From Selaginella tamariscina (lineage: Eukaryota; Streptophyta; Lycopodiopsida; Selaginellales; Selaginellaceae): a stretch of 64,000 bases of DNA. The translations under genes were made by a program, and so were the position numbers. A model generated the notes under the pieces. That model had not been told where the DNA came from. It did not search any database and worked only from the letters and a program-made list of their open reading frames with translations. The DNA lies in NCBI GenBank assembly GCA_003024785.1, contig PUQB01000517.1, forward strand, positions 115,041-179,040, given 5' to 3'. Positions 45,079-57,565 of this stretch are shown here, piece after piece (position 1 is the first letter of the stretch; each line of letters opens with the position of its first letter).

Positions 45079-45830
45079 GGGACAATAAGGCAATGGTAGA
45101 AGAGGAAGTTGCTAAACCAGAAAAGCATGAAGATTCAAAAGATGAGTCAAAAGAGGTAATGTTGTGCCAAACACAACCTGCCTTATTTGTTATTCAAGAC
45201 AAAACTGACCCTTTGCTATTTGACAGGAAGGATACAAGGGGACCGAGTCCGAATGATGATTGATATTAAAGCAACATACAACTTCATATCGACTAGTCTA
45301 GCTCATCGATTGAATTTGGATGTAATAAAGATGTGTGAAATAAAGATCAATTTTGACAAAGGTTCTTAAAATACTAATAATATAGCAAGGGCAGTTCATG
45401 TCTAAATCAAAAGTTGAAAGGCTAAGTTAAACTTAGTTATCTTGAATATGACAGGGTTTGACTTTATTTTGGGTATGGAATGGTTTCATAAATATGTAAT
45501 CGAAATGAGAGGTTTTGGAGATAATGGAATCATGCTTGCAACAAACAAAGAGAACGTTAGAAAAACAATGCTCAGGATGGAATTGCTAACTAATAAAGAT
45601 TGGAATCCTATGTTTCTTATCTTACTCAATTGCATAAGGCGGTTAGACATCGAGAACGTGTATTTCTTGCAATGGTTTTGAATACTGTTGGAGTCAAAAT
45701 AGGAGATGGTCAAGAATCTGTTCCTGAACCTATTTTGGAAGTCTTGAACATGTTTAAGGACGTGCTGCCGGAAGACTTGCTGCCCAAGTTCCTCCACGTC
45801 GAGATGTGGACCACAGGATAGAGATTTTGC
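45079..45830 (+). pseudogene. Element H protease and linker
   Basis: Parallels G at 52697-53430: an acidic segment (EEEVAKPEKHEDSKDES), MLCQTQPALFVIQDK, protease region VRMMIDIKATYNFIS with the active-site DTG changed to DIK, and MTGFDFILGMEWFHKYVI. Missing the catalytic triad and with stops at 45367 and 45404, it is inactive. Confidence 0.75.
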
Positions 45831-47339
45831 TAGATTCATCTTCACCGGCAAGAGCCCCATATCGATTGAATCCTCAAGAGTTAGTAGAATTGAAGAAACA
45901 GCTGACAAAATTGATTGGTCGAGGACAGATTCGACCTAGTCGATCACCATATGGTGCACCGATCTTGTTTGTAATGAAAAAGGATGGTACGATGCGAATG
46001 TGTGTAGACTATCAAGCGCTAAACGTGATAACTATCAAAAATAAGTATCCTCTTCCATGAGTGGACAACTTATTTGATAGGCTATCAAATTTTTCAAGAA
46101 TAGATTTGAGATCTGGGTACCATCAGATTCGGGTAGCAGAGAATGACATTGGAAGACCGCTCTTCGAATGCATTATGGATCATTTGAGTTTCTAGTCTTG
46201 CCATTCGGGTTTGTGCAATGCTTCAGCAACTTTTTGCACAATGATGGATGATTTGTTTAGAGACTATCTAGATGAGTTTATAGTGGTGTATATTGATGAC
46301 ATTCTAGTTTTCAGTTCAACAATTGAGGAACATGTGGAACACTTAGAAAAAGTGTATTAGAGTTTGAGAGAGAACTAGTTGTATGATAAAGAAAACAAGT
46401 GCGCATTTGGTCAAACTAAGATAGATTTCTTGGGACACTTGATCTCAGGTGGGAAGGCTGCCATGGATCCAAAAAATTCAAGCTATTACCGAGTGGACGA
46501 CTTTGAAGGACATGCATGAAGTTAGATCATTTCTTGGTCTGACGGGGTATTACTGAAGATTCATAAAGGGGTACTTGAAGATAGCGGCATCATTGACATA
46601 TCTCATGAAAAACATTTGGTGGCATTGAACTCCAGAGTGCCAACGGGCATTTGTCAACTCAAAGAAGCTATCTCTTCTGAGCCAGTTTTGCAACTGTCCA
46701 TCTTTGAAGATCCATTTGAGGTAGAGTGTGATGCTTCCGACTTTGCAATTGGTGATGTATTGCAATAGAAAGGACATCCAATGTCCTTTTTCTCGAAGAA
46801 GTTAGATGCTGCACAAACTCGATGGCCTACACAAAAAGGAGATGTATGCTATTGTTGCTTCCTTGGAGTATTGGCGTCATTATCTTCCAAGTCATGGCAC
46901 TGTGGTTTGAACAGATAGTGTAACTCTAAGGTATTTTGAAATGCAGCTGAGTTATCACCAAAGTATGCTAGATGGCAGCAGAAGTTGGCACAATTTCAGC
47001 CTTAAATCAAACATAAAGCTGGAAAAGACAATGTGGTAGCTGATGCACTCAGTAGGAAAAGTTATCTTCATATTATGTCAACACTAGTGTCAACTCTGGT
47101 GGATGAATTTGTGACGGTGTATCCTTAAGACGAGTTTGCTAAGGAGGCTTTGAATTGGTGGCAAAGAGGAACAAGTTCATCAATTACGAAGAGATGGTAA
47201 TATTTCAGCAGGAATAGAAAGTCAAATGGATACACTCAAATGGGTGCATTTTGCGATACGAGATGGAGTCCTTTATTATAAAGAAAAGAGGCTCTATATT
47301 CCAAAAGGGACATGGAGGAGAGACTGCTAAGAGAGCATC
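45830..47339 (+). pseudogene. Element H RT, RNase H and integrase start
   Basis: RT phrases: [66 protein letters not shown] with intact YIDD (near 46292). RNase H: VECDASDFAIGDVLQ (46720-46770) and SLEYWRHYLPSHGTVV. The integrase N-terminus begins near 47280 and is cut at 47339 by solo LTR J. Stops and frame changes are frequent (46059, 46358, 46377, 46550). Confidence 0.75.
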
Positions 47340-49036
47340 TGTCAGAGTTTTAACCCGAAGAGCCAACACGTGGCAACACGTGGTTGCCAAGTGGCCATCC
47401 AGCGTCAATACACTATGTGAGCAACGCTAAGTCTTCCAAGATAGCCCTAAGAGTCTAACTCAGAGGCCCAATTAGGCAAAAGACTTAGAGTCCAAAATGA
47501 CCATCCCTTGAACTTTAGAGAATAACCCAAGTAAACTTTAGAATCCTATCTCAATAGACCTAGACAAGCTCATGCCCTAACCCATGAAGGAGATGTGTCT
47601 CACACATACCCCCACGATAGAGCTAAGGCATCGTCACTTACCCCTTGAGGAATCACCCTCATCCGGGACTACAACCCTTTAGGGCGACAAGGGTACCTTG
47701 AACCACGACTAACCCCTAAGGTTTGAGTGGCCAAGTCATACCTTAGACTAGGGCTAGTACTTAGTGAGGACACGAGTGTGAGCCGTAGGCGGACATGAGT
47801 GTTTCTATTAAGCAAACTCTTTAAGGCTAGGTTTGGATAACCCTAAGTACACGACCTTGCAAGTGCCTCACAAAAGGGCTCCTGCTAACAAGCTTAGGTT
47901 GTTCAACCCCTGGATTTCAAGGAGAACACTCCCTAGCCAATTGTGCCAAAGCACACCTAGTTACGAGACCTAACCTCCCTTGAGCCGATGCCCAAGGCTT
48001 AGCACCCTAGTGCAAGCACAAGCACAAGCATGCCCGTTTGCTAGAGTATCCAACCCCTTGGCAACAATCCATGACACAACCCCAAAGGGCGTGCCTCGGG
48101 CGTTGTATCGTGTGACGTTTAGCCTAGTGTCACATCTCCATGTGACACTGCCTTCCACAGTGTGGGCTATCATGCCATAGCCCTTAGATTCAAGAGTTGC
48201 ACCAAGTGCACAAACGTGGCTAAATGCCAACTCTAGAACCCCTCAGTGAACCCTCAGGAACTAGGTAACGTGAACCTCTCAAACAAGATCCCACTCCCAC
48301 AGTTGGACAAGGACACGGATGTGTCTCGCTTGATCGTGAGTGCTACACCTAGCTTGATGTGGAGGAGGAGGCTAGAGACAAGCCTCAACCTCTGCCTCTT
48401 GGAACGTGCATTCTGACAAGACCTCCCAAGAATGGATCTCCAACGTTAAGGGTAAGCTACCCCGAAGGTGGGACGTACCCCTGTCATCTGAAAGTTAGGG
48501 CGGCACAACAGAGGGTTGTGCCTTGACGACATAAACTAAAGCTTGCACCGGGAGAAGATAACGAGCTCAGTCATGATGAACCCAAGAACCCTCACTCCTA
48601 CATACTCTACCTTATTTAATGTGATGGAGCCCCCCCCTTTTCTTATATGTGTAAATGGGCTAGCACAAAATGCCAGTCCCTTAGTTAATGAGATGAGTTT
48701 GCACACTAACCCTACCCTAAACCCTACCCAAGGGGGGTGGGGGTTTTAGGGCATGGGTTAGGTCAACCCTAGGGGTGTTCCTAACCCCATTTAACATGTC
48801 AAACTCATCTTAACTAGGACGTCAAAATCGGGGGTGAGTTTTCTAGAAGGTAAGTGCTACCTTCGCTTAGAGTTTCTCGCAACATCTAAAGATAGCCAGC
48901 CGGACTAACCCCTAAACACCTAAGTGCACTAAGCGGGGCTATTTTTCACTACATCTAGGGTCCGTCAACATAGTACAGTAGGTAATAATAATCAACCTCT
49001 AAAGTAAAGGGTCGAGTCATAATAAAAACTATGACA
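47340..49036 (-). mobile_element. Solo LTR J (1.7 kb) in inverse orientation, TSD GCATC
   Basis: Plus-strand ends are TGTCAGAGTTTTAACC and AAAACTATGACA, the reverse complement of the H/G LTR ends. GCATC flanks both sides (47335-47339 and 49037-49041), interrupting the H integrase. The part at about 48260-49036 matches the shorter 0.9-kb LTRs of H and G; the part at 47340-48250 is extra sequence found only in the long form (J, K and the relic at 36460). Confidence 0.85.
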
Positions 49037-49041
49037 GCATC

Positions 49042-50241
49042 ATGACGTTCCTTTGGTAGGACATGGTGGAAAAGCAAAAGACGTTGGCTTTGTTGAAAAC
49101 AGGGTTTCTATTGGCTGGGTATGATAGACGATGTTGCCAAAGTATGTTAAGAAATGCCCCACATGTTATCAAGTAAAGAGTCGAACGCAAAAACGAGCTG
49201 GGAAGTTGCAGTGTCTATCAATTCCAGACCGGCCATTTCAAAGTGTTACTTTGGACTTTATCATGGGATTGCCAAAAATCTTGTGGTTTTAACGCGCTCA
49301 TGGTGGTGGTTGATCAATTTTTAAAGGTTGCTCATTTCTTTCCAACTGTAGAGACAGTGAATGCAAAACAAGCAGTAAGGTTGTTCTTTCACGAAGTCGT
49401 AAGAGTGCGCGGGCTACCAGAAATGATTATCTTATATTAGGATCCGCGATTTATGGGCAAGTTTTGGGGAACATTGTTAAGCAATTTGGTATGATGCTGA
49501 AGTTCAGTACATCTTACCATCCGCAAATAGATGGTCAAACAAAGAGGGTGAACCGGCAAGTTGAGGATTATCTTAAATGCTATGTTCAAGGTGATCAACT
49601 TGATTGGGCTGAACACTTGGATATGATTTAGATTTATCATAATAACTCGACACACACTACGATTGGGTGTAGCCTGATGGAAGTGTTAACTGGGAATAAG
49701 GGTGGTTTTCCTTAGAGTATGGTGTTACCAAAAGACGATGTCAATCGAGTTCCCTCTATAGTAGAGTTCACTAGACAGTTGTATTGGATATGGGAAGCAT
49801 GGCTGCTTGTCAAGCGATGGCTACAGCACAAAGAAAGGTATCATTAGCAAATACAATAAGCATTGGTGAGATGTAGAGTATCAGGTTGGGGATATGGTAT
49901 TGCTAAGTACCAAAAACCTAAAGGTTCCAATGACTCTTTCAAGGAAGTTTCTATCGCACTACATAGGTCCATACAAGGTGGTGAAGCGAGTAGGGGAGGT
50001 GGCTTATGGGTTAGATCTTCCTCCGGAGTTGATAGCAATGTCAATTTACTCGAGCCATTCCACAAGGATGAGAAACATTGCAGAGATATGAAAACTTACG
50101 TCTGCTTCTTGAGCTGGTTGGCAATATGAAGGAGTTTAAAGTTGAGTCGATTTTGGATGCAAAGAATATTAAATGCAGAGGATTGCGGAAACGTAAATGA
50201 AAATATCTTGTTAAGTGGAAGGGTTACCCGGCATGCGAGTC
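49042..50241 (+). pseudogene. Element H integrase remainder and start of chromodomain
   Basis: Zinc-binding part (HDVPLVGHGG-like, CPTCYQVKS) then core pieces VTLDFIMGLPK, ALMVVVDQFLKVAHFF (near 49300), SYHPQIDGQTKRVNRQVEDY (near 49515-49570), PLEYDTVGEVAY-type tail and a chromodomain start (VESILDAKNIK, LVKWKGYPACES). Parallels G at 54960-56150 with many substitutions to stops. It ends at the GACAT target duplication of G. Confidence 0.75.
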
Positions 50242-50246
50242 GACAT

Positions 50247-51210
50247 TGTCATAGTTTTTACTATGACTCGACCCTTTACTTTGGGGTTTGACTGTTGTTA
50301 CCTACCGAGTTGTGTGGCGAACCCTAGTTGTAGTGAGAAACAGCCCCTTAGTGCACTTAGGTGTTTAGGGGTAGTCCGGCCGGTGTCACTAGGTACCTCG
50401 AGAAACTCTAGGCGAAGGTAGTACTTACCTCTAGAAAACTCTCCCCCAGTTTGTTACGTAGGTTTTCCGTTAAATATAGCTTGTCAAAAAGGGTTAGGGA
50501 CACCCCTAGGGTTGACCTAACCCTAGGGTTGCCCTAACCCCACGCCCTAATACCCCCCCTAGGGGTTAGGTTTAGGGTTAGGTTAGGACAACCATTTTCT
50601 CTAAGGGCTGGCATTTTGTGCCAGCCCACTTACTCATTTAGGTAAACAGGGGGGGGGGGTCCGTCACATAAATAAGGTAGAGTATATGTAGTGAGGCTTC
50701 CTGGGTTCAAAAGAGAGCTCGTTAACCTCCTACCGGTGCAAGCTAAGCTTGTGTCGTCAAGGTGCAACCCTCTGTTGTGCCGCCCAAACTTCCACACGAC
50801 AGGGGTACAACCCACCCTAGGGTTAGACTATCCTTATCGTTGGCAGGATCTTGCCTTTGAGATAGGGCACGTCACTTCCAAGGAGTTAGTCAGATTCCTT
50901 GGTCCGAAAACCTGCCGCAAGCTCAAAGACATTGCCCGAGTTCACGTTCCGCAGAACTAGTGGTTGAGGCCTTGCTCCGGCCGCCTCAACCACGCCAAGC
51001 TAGGAACGACACCTAAAGCTCGGCTAGTCCGTGTATCCTGATTCACAAGGTGAGTCTCGTTCGTGGACTTAGTCAGTTAGGGTTTGAGTTCCTAAGGCTT
51101 GGGTTCCTAATACGGGTTACTTTACCAGATTCCGTGGGGTTTCCAGAGAGGGGATTCCAGGGTTGGCACCTGGCAAGCCGCCTTTGTGGCACCAGGTAAA
51201 AACTCTGACA
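50247..51210 (+). repeat. Element G 5' LTR
   Basis: Begins TGTCATAGTTTTTACTATG and ends GTAAAAACTCTGACA. Contains a palindromic start, CCCTAGGG/CCCTAACC-type repeats (50505-50590) and an oligo-G run (50649-50660). The primer-binding site ATTGGTATCGGAGCAAG (51211-51227) is of the initiator-Met type. Confidence 0.9.
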
Positions 51211-51538
51211 ATTGGTATCGGAGCAAGTTCTCTGCGGTCAGTAGGACTGCCTTAAGTCATAGGGTGTTTCAATGTTTAGATAACTCTAAATTCTTGATTA
51301 TACTCTATTGCTTTCGGTTGACATGTCTGTATTCTGCGCAGAGAGTTTGATCCTGTGAGTTGTCAAACTTCGGAGAACACTTGCTCAGTGAGTCGGCGTG
51401 AGATTCTAGGTATGTCCGAAAGTCTTATGCTAGTTTAAGCTGATGTGTGTGGGTGTACAACCTGTGCAGGGTGTTTCCAGTTTCACATTGGGAATATTCC
51501 AAGCATATTCTCCGAGTGTTGAACTAGGGTTCAATACG

Positions 51539-53345
51539 ATGAGCAAAGAAAGCAACCAGAGCCTGAGGCAGAGAGGGCTGTCGCAGAGGCTCAAAATGAG
51601 GAGATGGATGAGGCTGATCCAGGTCGACCCCCTAGGTTAGACAACGACCTGGTTGGCGAGAAATAATGATGGATGCCCTAAACGAACTTCGAGGGGATGT
51701 TTTGGGGTTGAACGACCGAATCGATAATGTTGCCGTTCGGATTCCAACGAATACGCAGTGCCAGATGTTCCGCAACCAGACACACGGAAAAGAAGAAGAA
51801 GCATGACTCAGAGTCAGGTTCCTCTGAATCAGATTCTTCGACGGAAGTAGTGGTGGAGGTCCCAGTAAATTCAAACCGGTAAAGCCTTCGAATTTCATGG
51901 GTTCAAAGGATTACAAGGTTTTGGATGACTGGTTGTATGATATGGAAAGCTATTTCGAGGCTGCTTCCGTGAGAAAGACAGAAAAGGTTGCATGTGCCAA
52001 GCAGTTTCTTAAAGAAGAAGCTAAGACTTGGTGGCGAATTGTTGAAGGTGAACGTGGATACCGAAACAGCTGGAAGCACATGAAAAAGGAGATCAAAAAG
52101 CAGTATATGCCGGATGATCTCGGTTTGCGATTGCGTGCTGACCTGGCACTTTGTCAACAGGGAGTTCGGGGAAGTCCTATGGACCACGTTTATCGATTCG
52201 AAAGTGTACGGCGATTGGTGCCAAATATGAGCGATGATGAAGCTCGAAGTTGCTTCATGGCTAGCTTGAATGAGAAAACGCGAAGAGAAATCTTAAGGTA
52301 CAAGCCACAAGCTATCGGGAATGTCAAGAGGCAGCTCAAAAGGTTGCTTATGGCATGTCGTTAGAAGACTTGTACAAAGGGGAGGAAGCAAAACCTAAAC
52401 CAAGGAGGTTTCCTCCAAAGTCTGGGTTCAGAAGGTTTGATAGGCGACCAGATCAATCGCCATCAATTCGAAGTGCAAGTCCCTTTGTTGGCAGTTCCAA
52501 GTTTTCGGACACATCAAGACCCACCGGATTTCGGAAACCATTGGCGTTACCACCTCCTCAGCAGACCAAAGGATCGGCTCCAAAGTCTGCTCCCCCGCGT
52601 TCCGCAGGCGGGGTCGTGAAATGTTATAATTGTAACAAGCCTGGTCATTTTGCTAAAGAGTGTCCGGCACCCTCACAACAATCAGGACATTTCAAGGCGA
52701 TGGTAGAAGAGGAAGTTGCTGAACCAGAAACGCTTGAAGATCCGGAAGATGAGTCAGAAGAGGTAATGTTGTGCCAGACACAACCTGCCTTATTCGCTAT
52801 TCAAGACAAAACTGACCCTTTGCTATATTTGACAGGAAGGATACGAGGGGACCGAGTCCGAATGATGATCGATACTGGAGCAACATACAACTTCATATCG
52901 ACTAGTCTAGCTCGTCGATTGAATTTGGATGTAATAAAGATGTGTGAAATAAAGATCAATTTTGGCAAAGGTTCTCAAAATACTAATAATATAGCAAGGG
53001 CAGTTCCTGTCCAAATCAAAGATTGGAAGGCTAAGCTAGACTTAGTTGTCTTGAATATGACGGGGTTTGACTTTGTTTTGGGTATGGAATGGTTCCATAA
53101 ACATGTAATCGAAATGAGGGGTTCTGGAGATAATCGAATCACGCTTGCAGCAGATAAAGAAGCATTAGAAAACCACGCTCAAATGGAAACGCTAACTGAT
53201 AAGGATTGGAATCCTATGTTCCTTACCTTAACTCAGTTGCGTAAGCAGTTAGACATCGAACGTGTGTTTCTTGCAATGGTTTTGGATACTGGTGAAGTCA
53301 AAATAGGAGATGGTCAAGAATCTGTTCCTAACCTATTTTGGAAGT
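51539..53345 (+). pseudogene. Element G gag-protease
   Basis: Gag begins MSKESNQSL at 51539 (frame broken before 51900). The capsid domain is open at 51897-52364 (WLYDMESYFEAASVRK, TWWRIVEGE, FESVRRLVPNMSDDEARS). After a one-base overlap-type frame change at 52355 the next open stretch has a basic Pro-rich linker, one zinc knuckle CYNCNKPGHFAKEC (52621-52662), an acidic linker and the protease with MMIDTGATYNFIS (52862-52900, intact DTG) and FDFVLGMEWFHKH. The frame runs to 53350. Products would be capsid, nucleocapsid and protease of a virus-like particle. Breaks are few and could be sequencing indels. Confidence 0.85.
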
Positions 53346-54660
53346 CTTGAACATGTTTAAGGATGTGTTGCCAGAAGACTTGCCGCCCGAGTTACCTCCA
53401 CGTCGAGTTGTGGACCACAGATAGAGATTTTGCCAGGTTCGTCTCCACCGGCAAGAGCCCCATATCGGTTGAATCCTCAAGAGTTAGTAGAATTGAAGAG
53501 ACAGCTGACAGAATTGATTGGTCGAGGACACATTCGACCTAGTCGATCGCCATATGGTGCACCTATCTTGTTTAATGAAAAAGGATGGTACGATGCGAAT
53601 GTGTGTGGACTATCGAGCGCTGAACGCGATAACTATCAAAAATAAGTATCCTCTTCCACGAGTGGACGACTTATTTGATAGGCTATCAAAGCAAAGTATT
53701 TTTCAAGAATAGACTTGAGATCGGGGTACCATCAGATTCGGGTAGCAGAGAATGACATTGAGAAGACCGCTTTTCGAACGCGTTATGGATCATTTGAGTT
53801 TCTAGTCTTGCCATTCGGGTTGTGCAATGCTCCAGCAACTTTTTGCACAATGATGGATGATGTGTTTAGAGACTATCTAGACGAGTTCGTAGTGGTGTAT
53901 ATTGATGACATTCTGATTTTCAGTTCGACAATTGAAGAACATGTGGAACACTTAGAAAAAGTGTTTCAGAGGTTGAGAGAGAACCAGTTGTATGCTAAAG
54001 AAAGCAAGTGCGCATTTGGTCAAACCAAGATAGATTTCTTGGGACACTTGATCTCAGGTGGGGAGGTTGCCATGGACCCAAAGAAAATTCAAGCTATTAC
54101 TGAGTGGATGACTTTAAAAGATGTGCATGAAGTTAGATCATTTCTTGGTCTGACAGGGTATTACCGAAGATTCATAAAGGGTTACTCGGAAATAGCGGCC
54201 CCATTGACAGATCTTACGAAAAACATTCCATGGCATTGGACTCCAGAGTGCCAACGTGCGTTCGTCAAACTCAAAGAGGCTATCTCTTCTGAGCCAGTTT
54301 TGCAGTTGCCCATCTTTGAAGATCCCTTTGAAGTAGAATGTGACGCTTCCGACTTTGCAATTGGTGGTGTATTGCAACAGAAAGGACATCCAGTGTCCTT
54401 TTTCTCGAAGAAGTTAGATGCCGCGCAAACTCGATGGCCTACTCACGAAAAGGAGATGTATGCTATTGTTGCTTCCTTGGAGTATTGGCGTCATTATCTT
54501 CCAAGTCATGGCACTGTGGTTTGGACAGATAGTGTAACTCTAAGGTATTTTGAAACGCAGCCGAAGCTATCGCCAAAGTATGCTAGATGGCAGCAGAAGT
54601 TGGCACGATTTCAGCCTGAAATCAAACATAAGCGGGAAAGGACAATGTGGTAGCTGATGC
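53346..54660 (+). pseudogene. Element G reverse transcriptase and RNase H
   Basis: RT starts near 53430 ([20 protein letters not shown]). One base is missing in the run at 53575, which breaks ILF...[16 protein letters not shown], and one more shift occurs near 53700. From 53715 to 54653 the frame is open: RSGYHQIRVAENDIEKTAF, FLVLPFGLCNAPATF, VVYIDDILIFSS (intact YIDD), FLGLTGYYRRFIKGY, then RNase H VECDASDFAIGGVLQQ (D near 54340), EKEMYAIVASLEYWRHYL and VVWTDSVTL. All catalytic residues are present. Confidence 0.85.
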
Positions 54661-56000
54661 ACTCAGTAGAAAGGGTCATCTTCGATTATGTCAGCACCCA
54701 TGTCAACTTTGGTGGATGAATTTGTGACGGCGTATCCTCAGGACAAGTTTGCTAAGGAGGCTTTGAGCCTGGTGGCAAAGAGGAAACAAGTTCATCAGTT
54801 ACGAAGAGATGGTAATATTCCAGCAGGAATAGAAAGTCGAATGGATGCACTCAAACAGGCCATTTTGCGGTACGAGATGGAGTTCTTTATTATAAAGAAA
54901 AGAGACTCTATGTTCCAGAAGGGACATGGAGGGAGAGGCTGTTAAGAGAGCATCACGATGTTCCTTTGGCAGGACATGGTGGAAGGCATAAGACGTTGGC
55001 TTTGTTGAAAGGGATTCTATTGGCCGGGTATGATAGATGATGTTGCCAAGTATGTCAAGACATGCCCCACATGTCAACAAGTAAAGAGCCGTCGCAAAAA
55101 CGAGCTGGGAAGTTGCAATGTATACCGATTCCAGAGCGGCCATTTCAAAGTGTTACTTTGGACTTTATCATGGGATTGCCAAAATCTTGTGGTTTTAATG
55201 CGCTCATGGTGGTAGTCGATCGATTTTCAAAGGTTGCTCATTTCATTCCAACTGTAGAGACAGTGAATGCAATTCAAGCAGCAAGTTGTTCTTCCACGAA
55301 GTCATAAGAGTGCGCGGACTACCGGAAACCATGATCTCAGATCGGGATCCTCGGTTTACGGGAAGTTTTGGGGACATTGTTTAAGCAGTTTGGTACGATG
55401 CTCAAGTTCAGTACAGCTTACCATCCGCAAACTGATGGTCAAACGGAGAGGGTGAAGACAAGTCGAGGACTATCTCAGATGCTATGTTCAAGGTGATCAA
55501 CTTGATTGGGCTGAACACTTAGATATGGCTGAGATATGTTACAATAACTCGATGCACACTGCAATCGGATGTAGCCCGATGGAAGTGTTAACTGGGAATA
55601 AGGGTGGTATTCCTCAGAGTATGGTGTTACCGAAAGACGATAGCAATCGAGTTCCATCTGTAGCAGAGTTCACGGGACAATTGTATCGAACATGGGAAGC
55701 TGCTCGTCAAGCGATGGCTGCAGCACAGGAAAGGTATCGTCAGCAGTACGATAAACATCGGCGGGATGTAGAGTATCAGGTTGGGGATATGGTATTGTTG
55801 AGTACCAAAAACCTGAAGGTTCCAACGACTCTTTCGAGGAAGTTTCTATCGCACTACATAGGTCCATACAAGGTGGTGAAGCAAGTAGGGAAAGTGGCTT
55901 ATGAGTTAGATCTTCCTCCGAGTTGGGAACAATACACAATGTGTTTCATGTCAATTTCTCGAGCCATTCCACAAGGATGAGAAACATCCGCAGAGATATG
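54661..56000 (+). pseudogene. Element G integrase
   Basis: A linker (STLVDEFVTAYPQDKFAKEA) leads to the zinc-binding domain: His pair in HHDVPLAGHGG (54951-54980) and CPTCQQVKS (55060-55090). The core has D in TLDFIMGLP (near 55155), ISDRDPRF (near 55340) and the QTDGQTERV...Q region with the downstream Glu (55425-55460). LDWAEHLDMAEICYNN and RYRQQYDKHRRDVEYQVGDM follow, and the GPY-like end HYIGPYKVVKQVGKVAYEL (55850-55905). At least four one-base shifts occur (near 55010, 55280, 55370, 55455). Confidence 0.85.
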
Positions 56001-56298
56001 AAATTACGTCCGCTTCCTGAGCTGGTCGGATATGAAGGAGTTCGAAGTTGAGTCGATATTGGATGCAAAGGATATTAAACGCCGAGGGACGCGAAAACGT
56101 AAACGAGAATATCTTGTCAAGTGGAAGGGTTACCCGGCATGCGAGTCGACATGGGAACCATTGGATAATCTACAGAACGCGATGGAGATAGTGAAGAGTT
56201 TGAGGCAAGGTCTCAAACTGTTAGTAATGATGAAGAATAAAGAATCTTTATTTCTTATTAACCAGGGGCCGACAACACTAACTAGAGGCCTCCTATAA
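56001..56298 (+). CDS. Element G chromodomain (end of pol)
   Basis: Residues of the open frame from 56032 read FEVESILDAKDIKRRG, EYLVKWKGYPACESTWEPLD and NLQNAMEIVKSL. This is a classical group chromodomain with aromatic residues at the expected positions (F/Y, W of VKWKGY, W of TWEP). Such domains guide integration toward marked chromatin. G itself inserted into the same codons (CES/TWEP) of the chromodomain of H. Confidence 0.8.
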
Positions 56299-56599
56299 AT
56301 TCTAGTTAACTAAAGAAATTAACTAGTGTTGTGTGCGTCGGGTGACAGACTTTGCAGACGTGCAAAAGGTCTCCAAATGACTTCTGTCGCAGGTGGTGCC
56401 TCCGGCAGCTGGTTTCGACTCAGTGAACGACGGTTCTGAAGTACTTGGCTTCGCGTAATGCAAGGGGGGTAATAAAACTTGTGAACTTTTGGCTGACTCC
56501 GCATAGAGTGATTATGTTAGTTTTGTTAATTTTTCTAACCTATCTAGTCTTGGAGTTAGACGTCAACGAGGACGTTGACATTTTCAAAGGCGGGGAGTG
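56299..56599 (+). other. Element G 3' untranslated region and polypurine tract
   Basis: Non-coding sequence with ggcctcc...gactccgcatagagtgatta and the tract AAAGGCGGGGAGTG (56586-56599) directly before the 3' LTR. The same 3' sequence appears in H (57621-58016) and, as an isolated 60-bp piece, at 62105-62166. Confidence 0.75.
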
Positions 56600-57565
56600 T
56601 GTCATAGTTTTTACTATGACTCGACCCTTTACTTTGGGGTTTGACTGTTGTTACCTACCGAGTTGTGTGGCGAACCCTAGTTGTAGTGAGAAACAGCCCG
56701 CTTAGTGCACTTGGTGTTTAGGGGTAGTCCGGCCGGCTGTCACTAGGTATCGAGAAACTCTAGGCGAAGGTAGTACTTACCTCTAGAAACTCTCCCCCAG
56801 TTTGACGTTACATAGGTTTTCCGTTAAATATAGCTTGTCAAAAAGGGTTAGGGACACCCCTAGGGTTGACCTAACCCTAGGGTTGCCCTAACCCCACGCC
56901 CTAATACCCCCCCTAGGGGTTAGGTTTAGGGTTAGGTTAGGACAACCATTTTCTCTAAGGGCTGGCATTTTGTGCCAGCCCACTTACTCATTTAGGTAAA
57001 CAGGGGGGGGGGGTCCGTCACATAAATAAGGTAGAGTATATGTAGTGAGGCTTCCTGGGTTCAAAAGAGAGCTCGTTAACCTCCTACCGGTGCAAGCTAA
57101 GCTTGTGTCGTCAAGGTGCAACCCTCCGTTGTGCCGCCCAAACTTCCACACGACAGGGGTACAACCCACCCTAGGGTTAGACTATCCTTATCGTTGGCAG
57201 GATCTTGCCTTTGAGATAGGGGCACGTCACTTCCAAGGAGTTAGTCAGATTCCTTGGTCCGAAAACCTGCTCGCAAGCTCAAAGACATTGCCCGAGTTCA
57301 CGTTCCGCAGAACTAGTGGTTGAGGCCTTGCTCCGGCCGCCTCAACCACGCCAAGCTAGGAACACACCTAAAGCTCGGCTAGTCCGTGTATCCTGATTCA
57401 CAAGGTGAGTCTCGTTTGTGGACTTAGTCAGTTAGGGTTTGAGTTCCTAAGGCTTGGGTTCCTAATACGGGTTACTTTACCAGATTCCGTGGGGTTTCCA
57501 GAGAGGGGATTCCAGGGTTGGCACCTGGCAAGCCGCCTTTGTGGCACCAGGTAAAAACTCTGACA
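56600..57565 (+). repeat. Element G 3' LTR
   Basis: Near-identical to 50247-51210; differences are mostly one- to four-base indels. Confidence 0.9.

Larger units (their letters stand above)
50247..57565 (+). mobile_element. Element G: full-length young chromovirus, TSD GACAT
   Basis: LTRs 50247-51210 (964 bp) and 56600-57565 (966 bp) are almost identical apart from small indels. GACAT flanks both ends (50242-50246 and 57566-57570) inside the chromodomain of H. It is complete in layout: PBS, gag, zinc knuckle, protease, RT, RNase H, integrase, chromodomain, polypurine tract. All catalytic motifs are present but single-base indels break the frame in several places. Confidence 0.9.
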
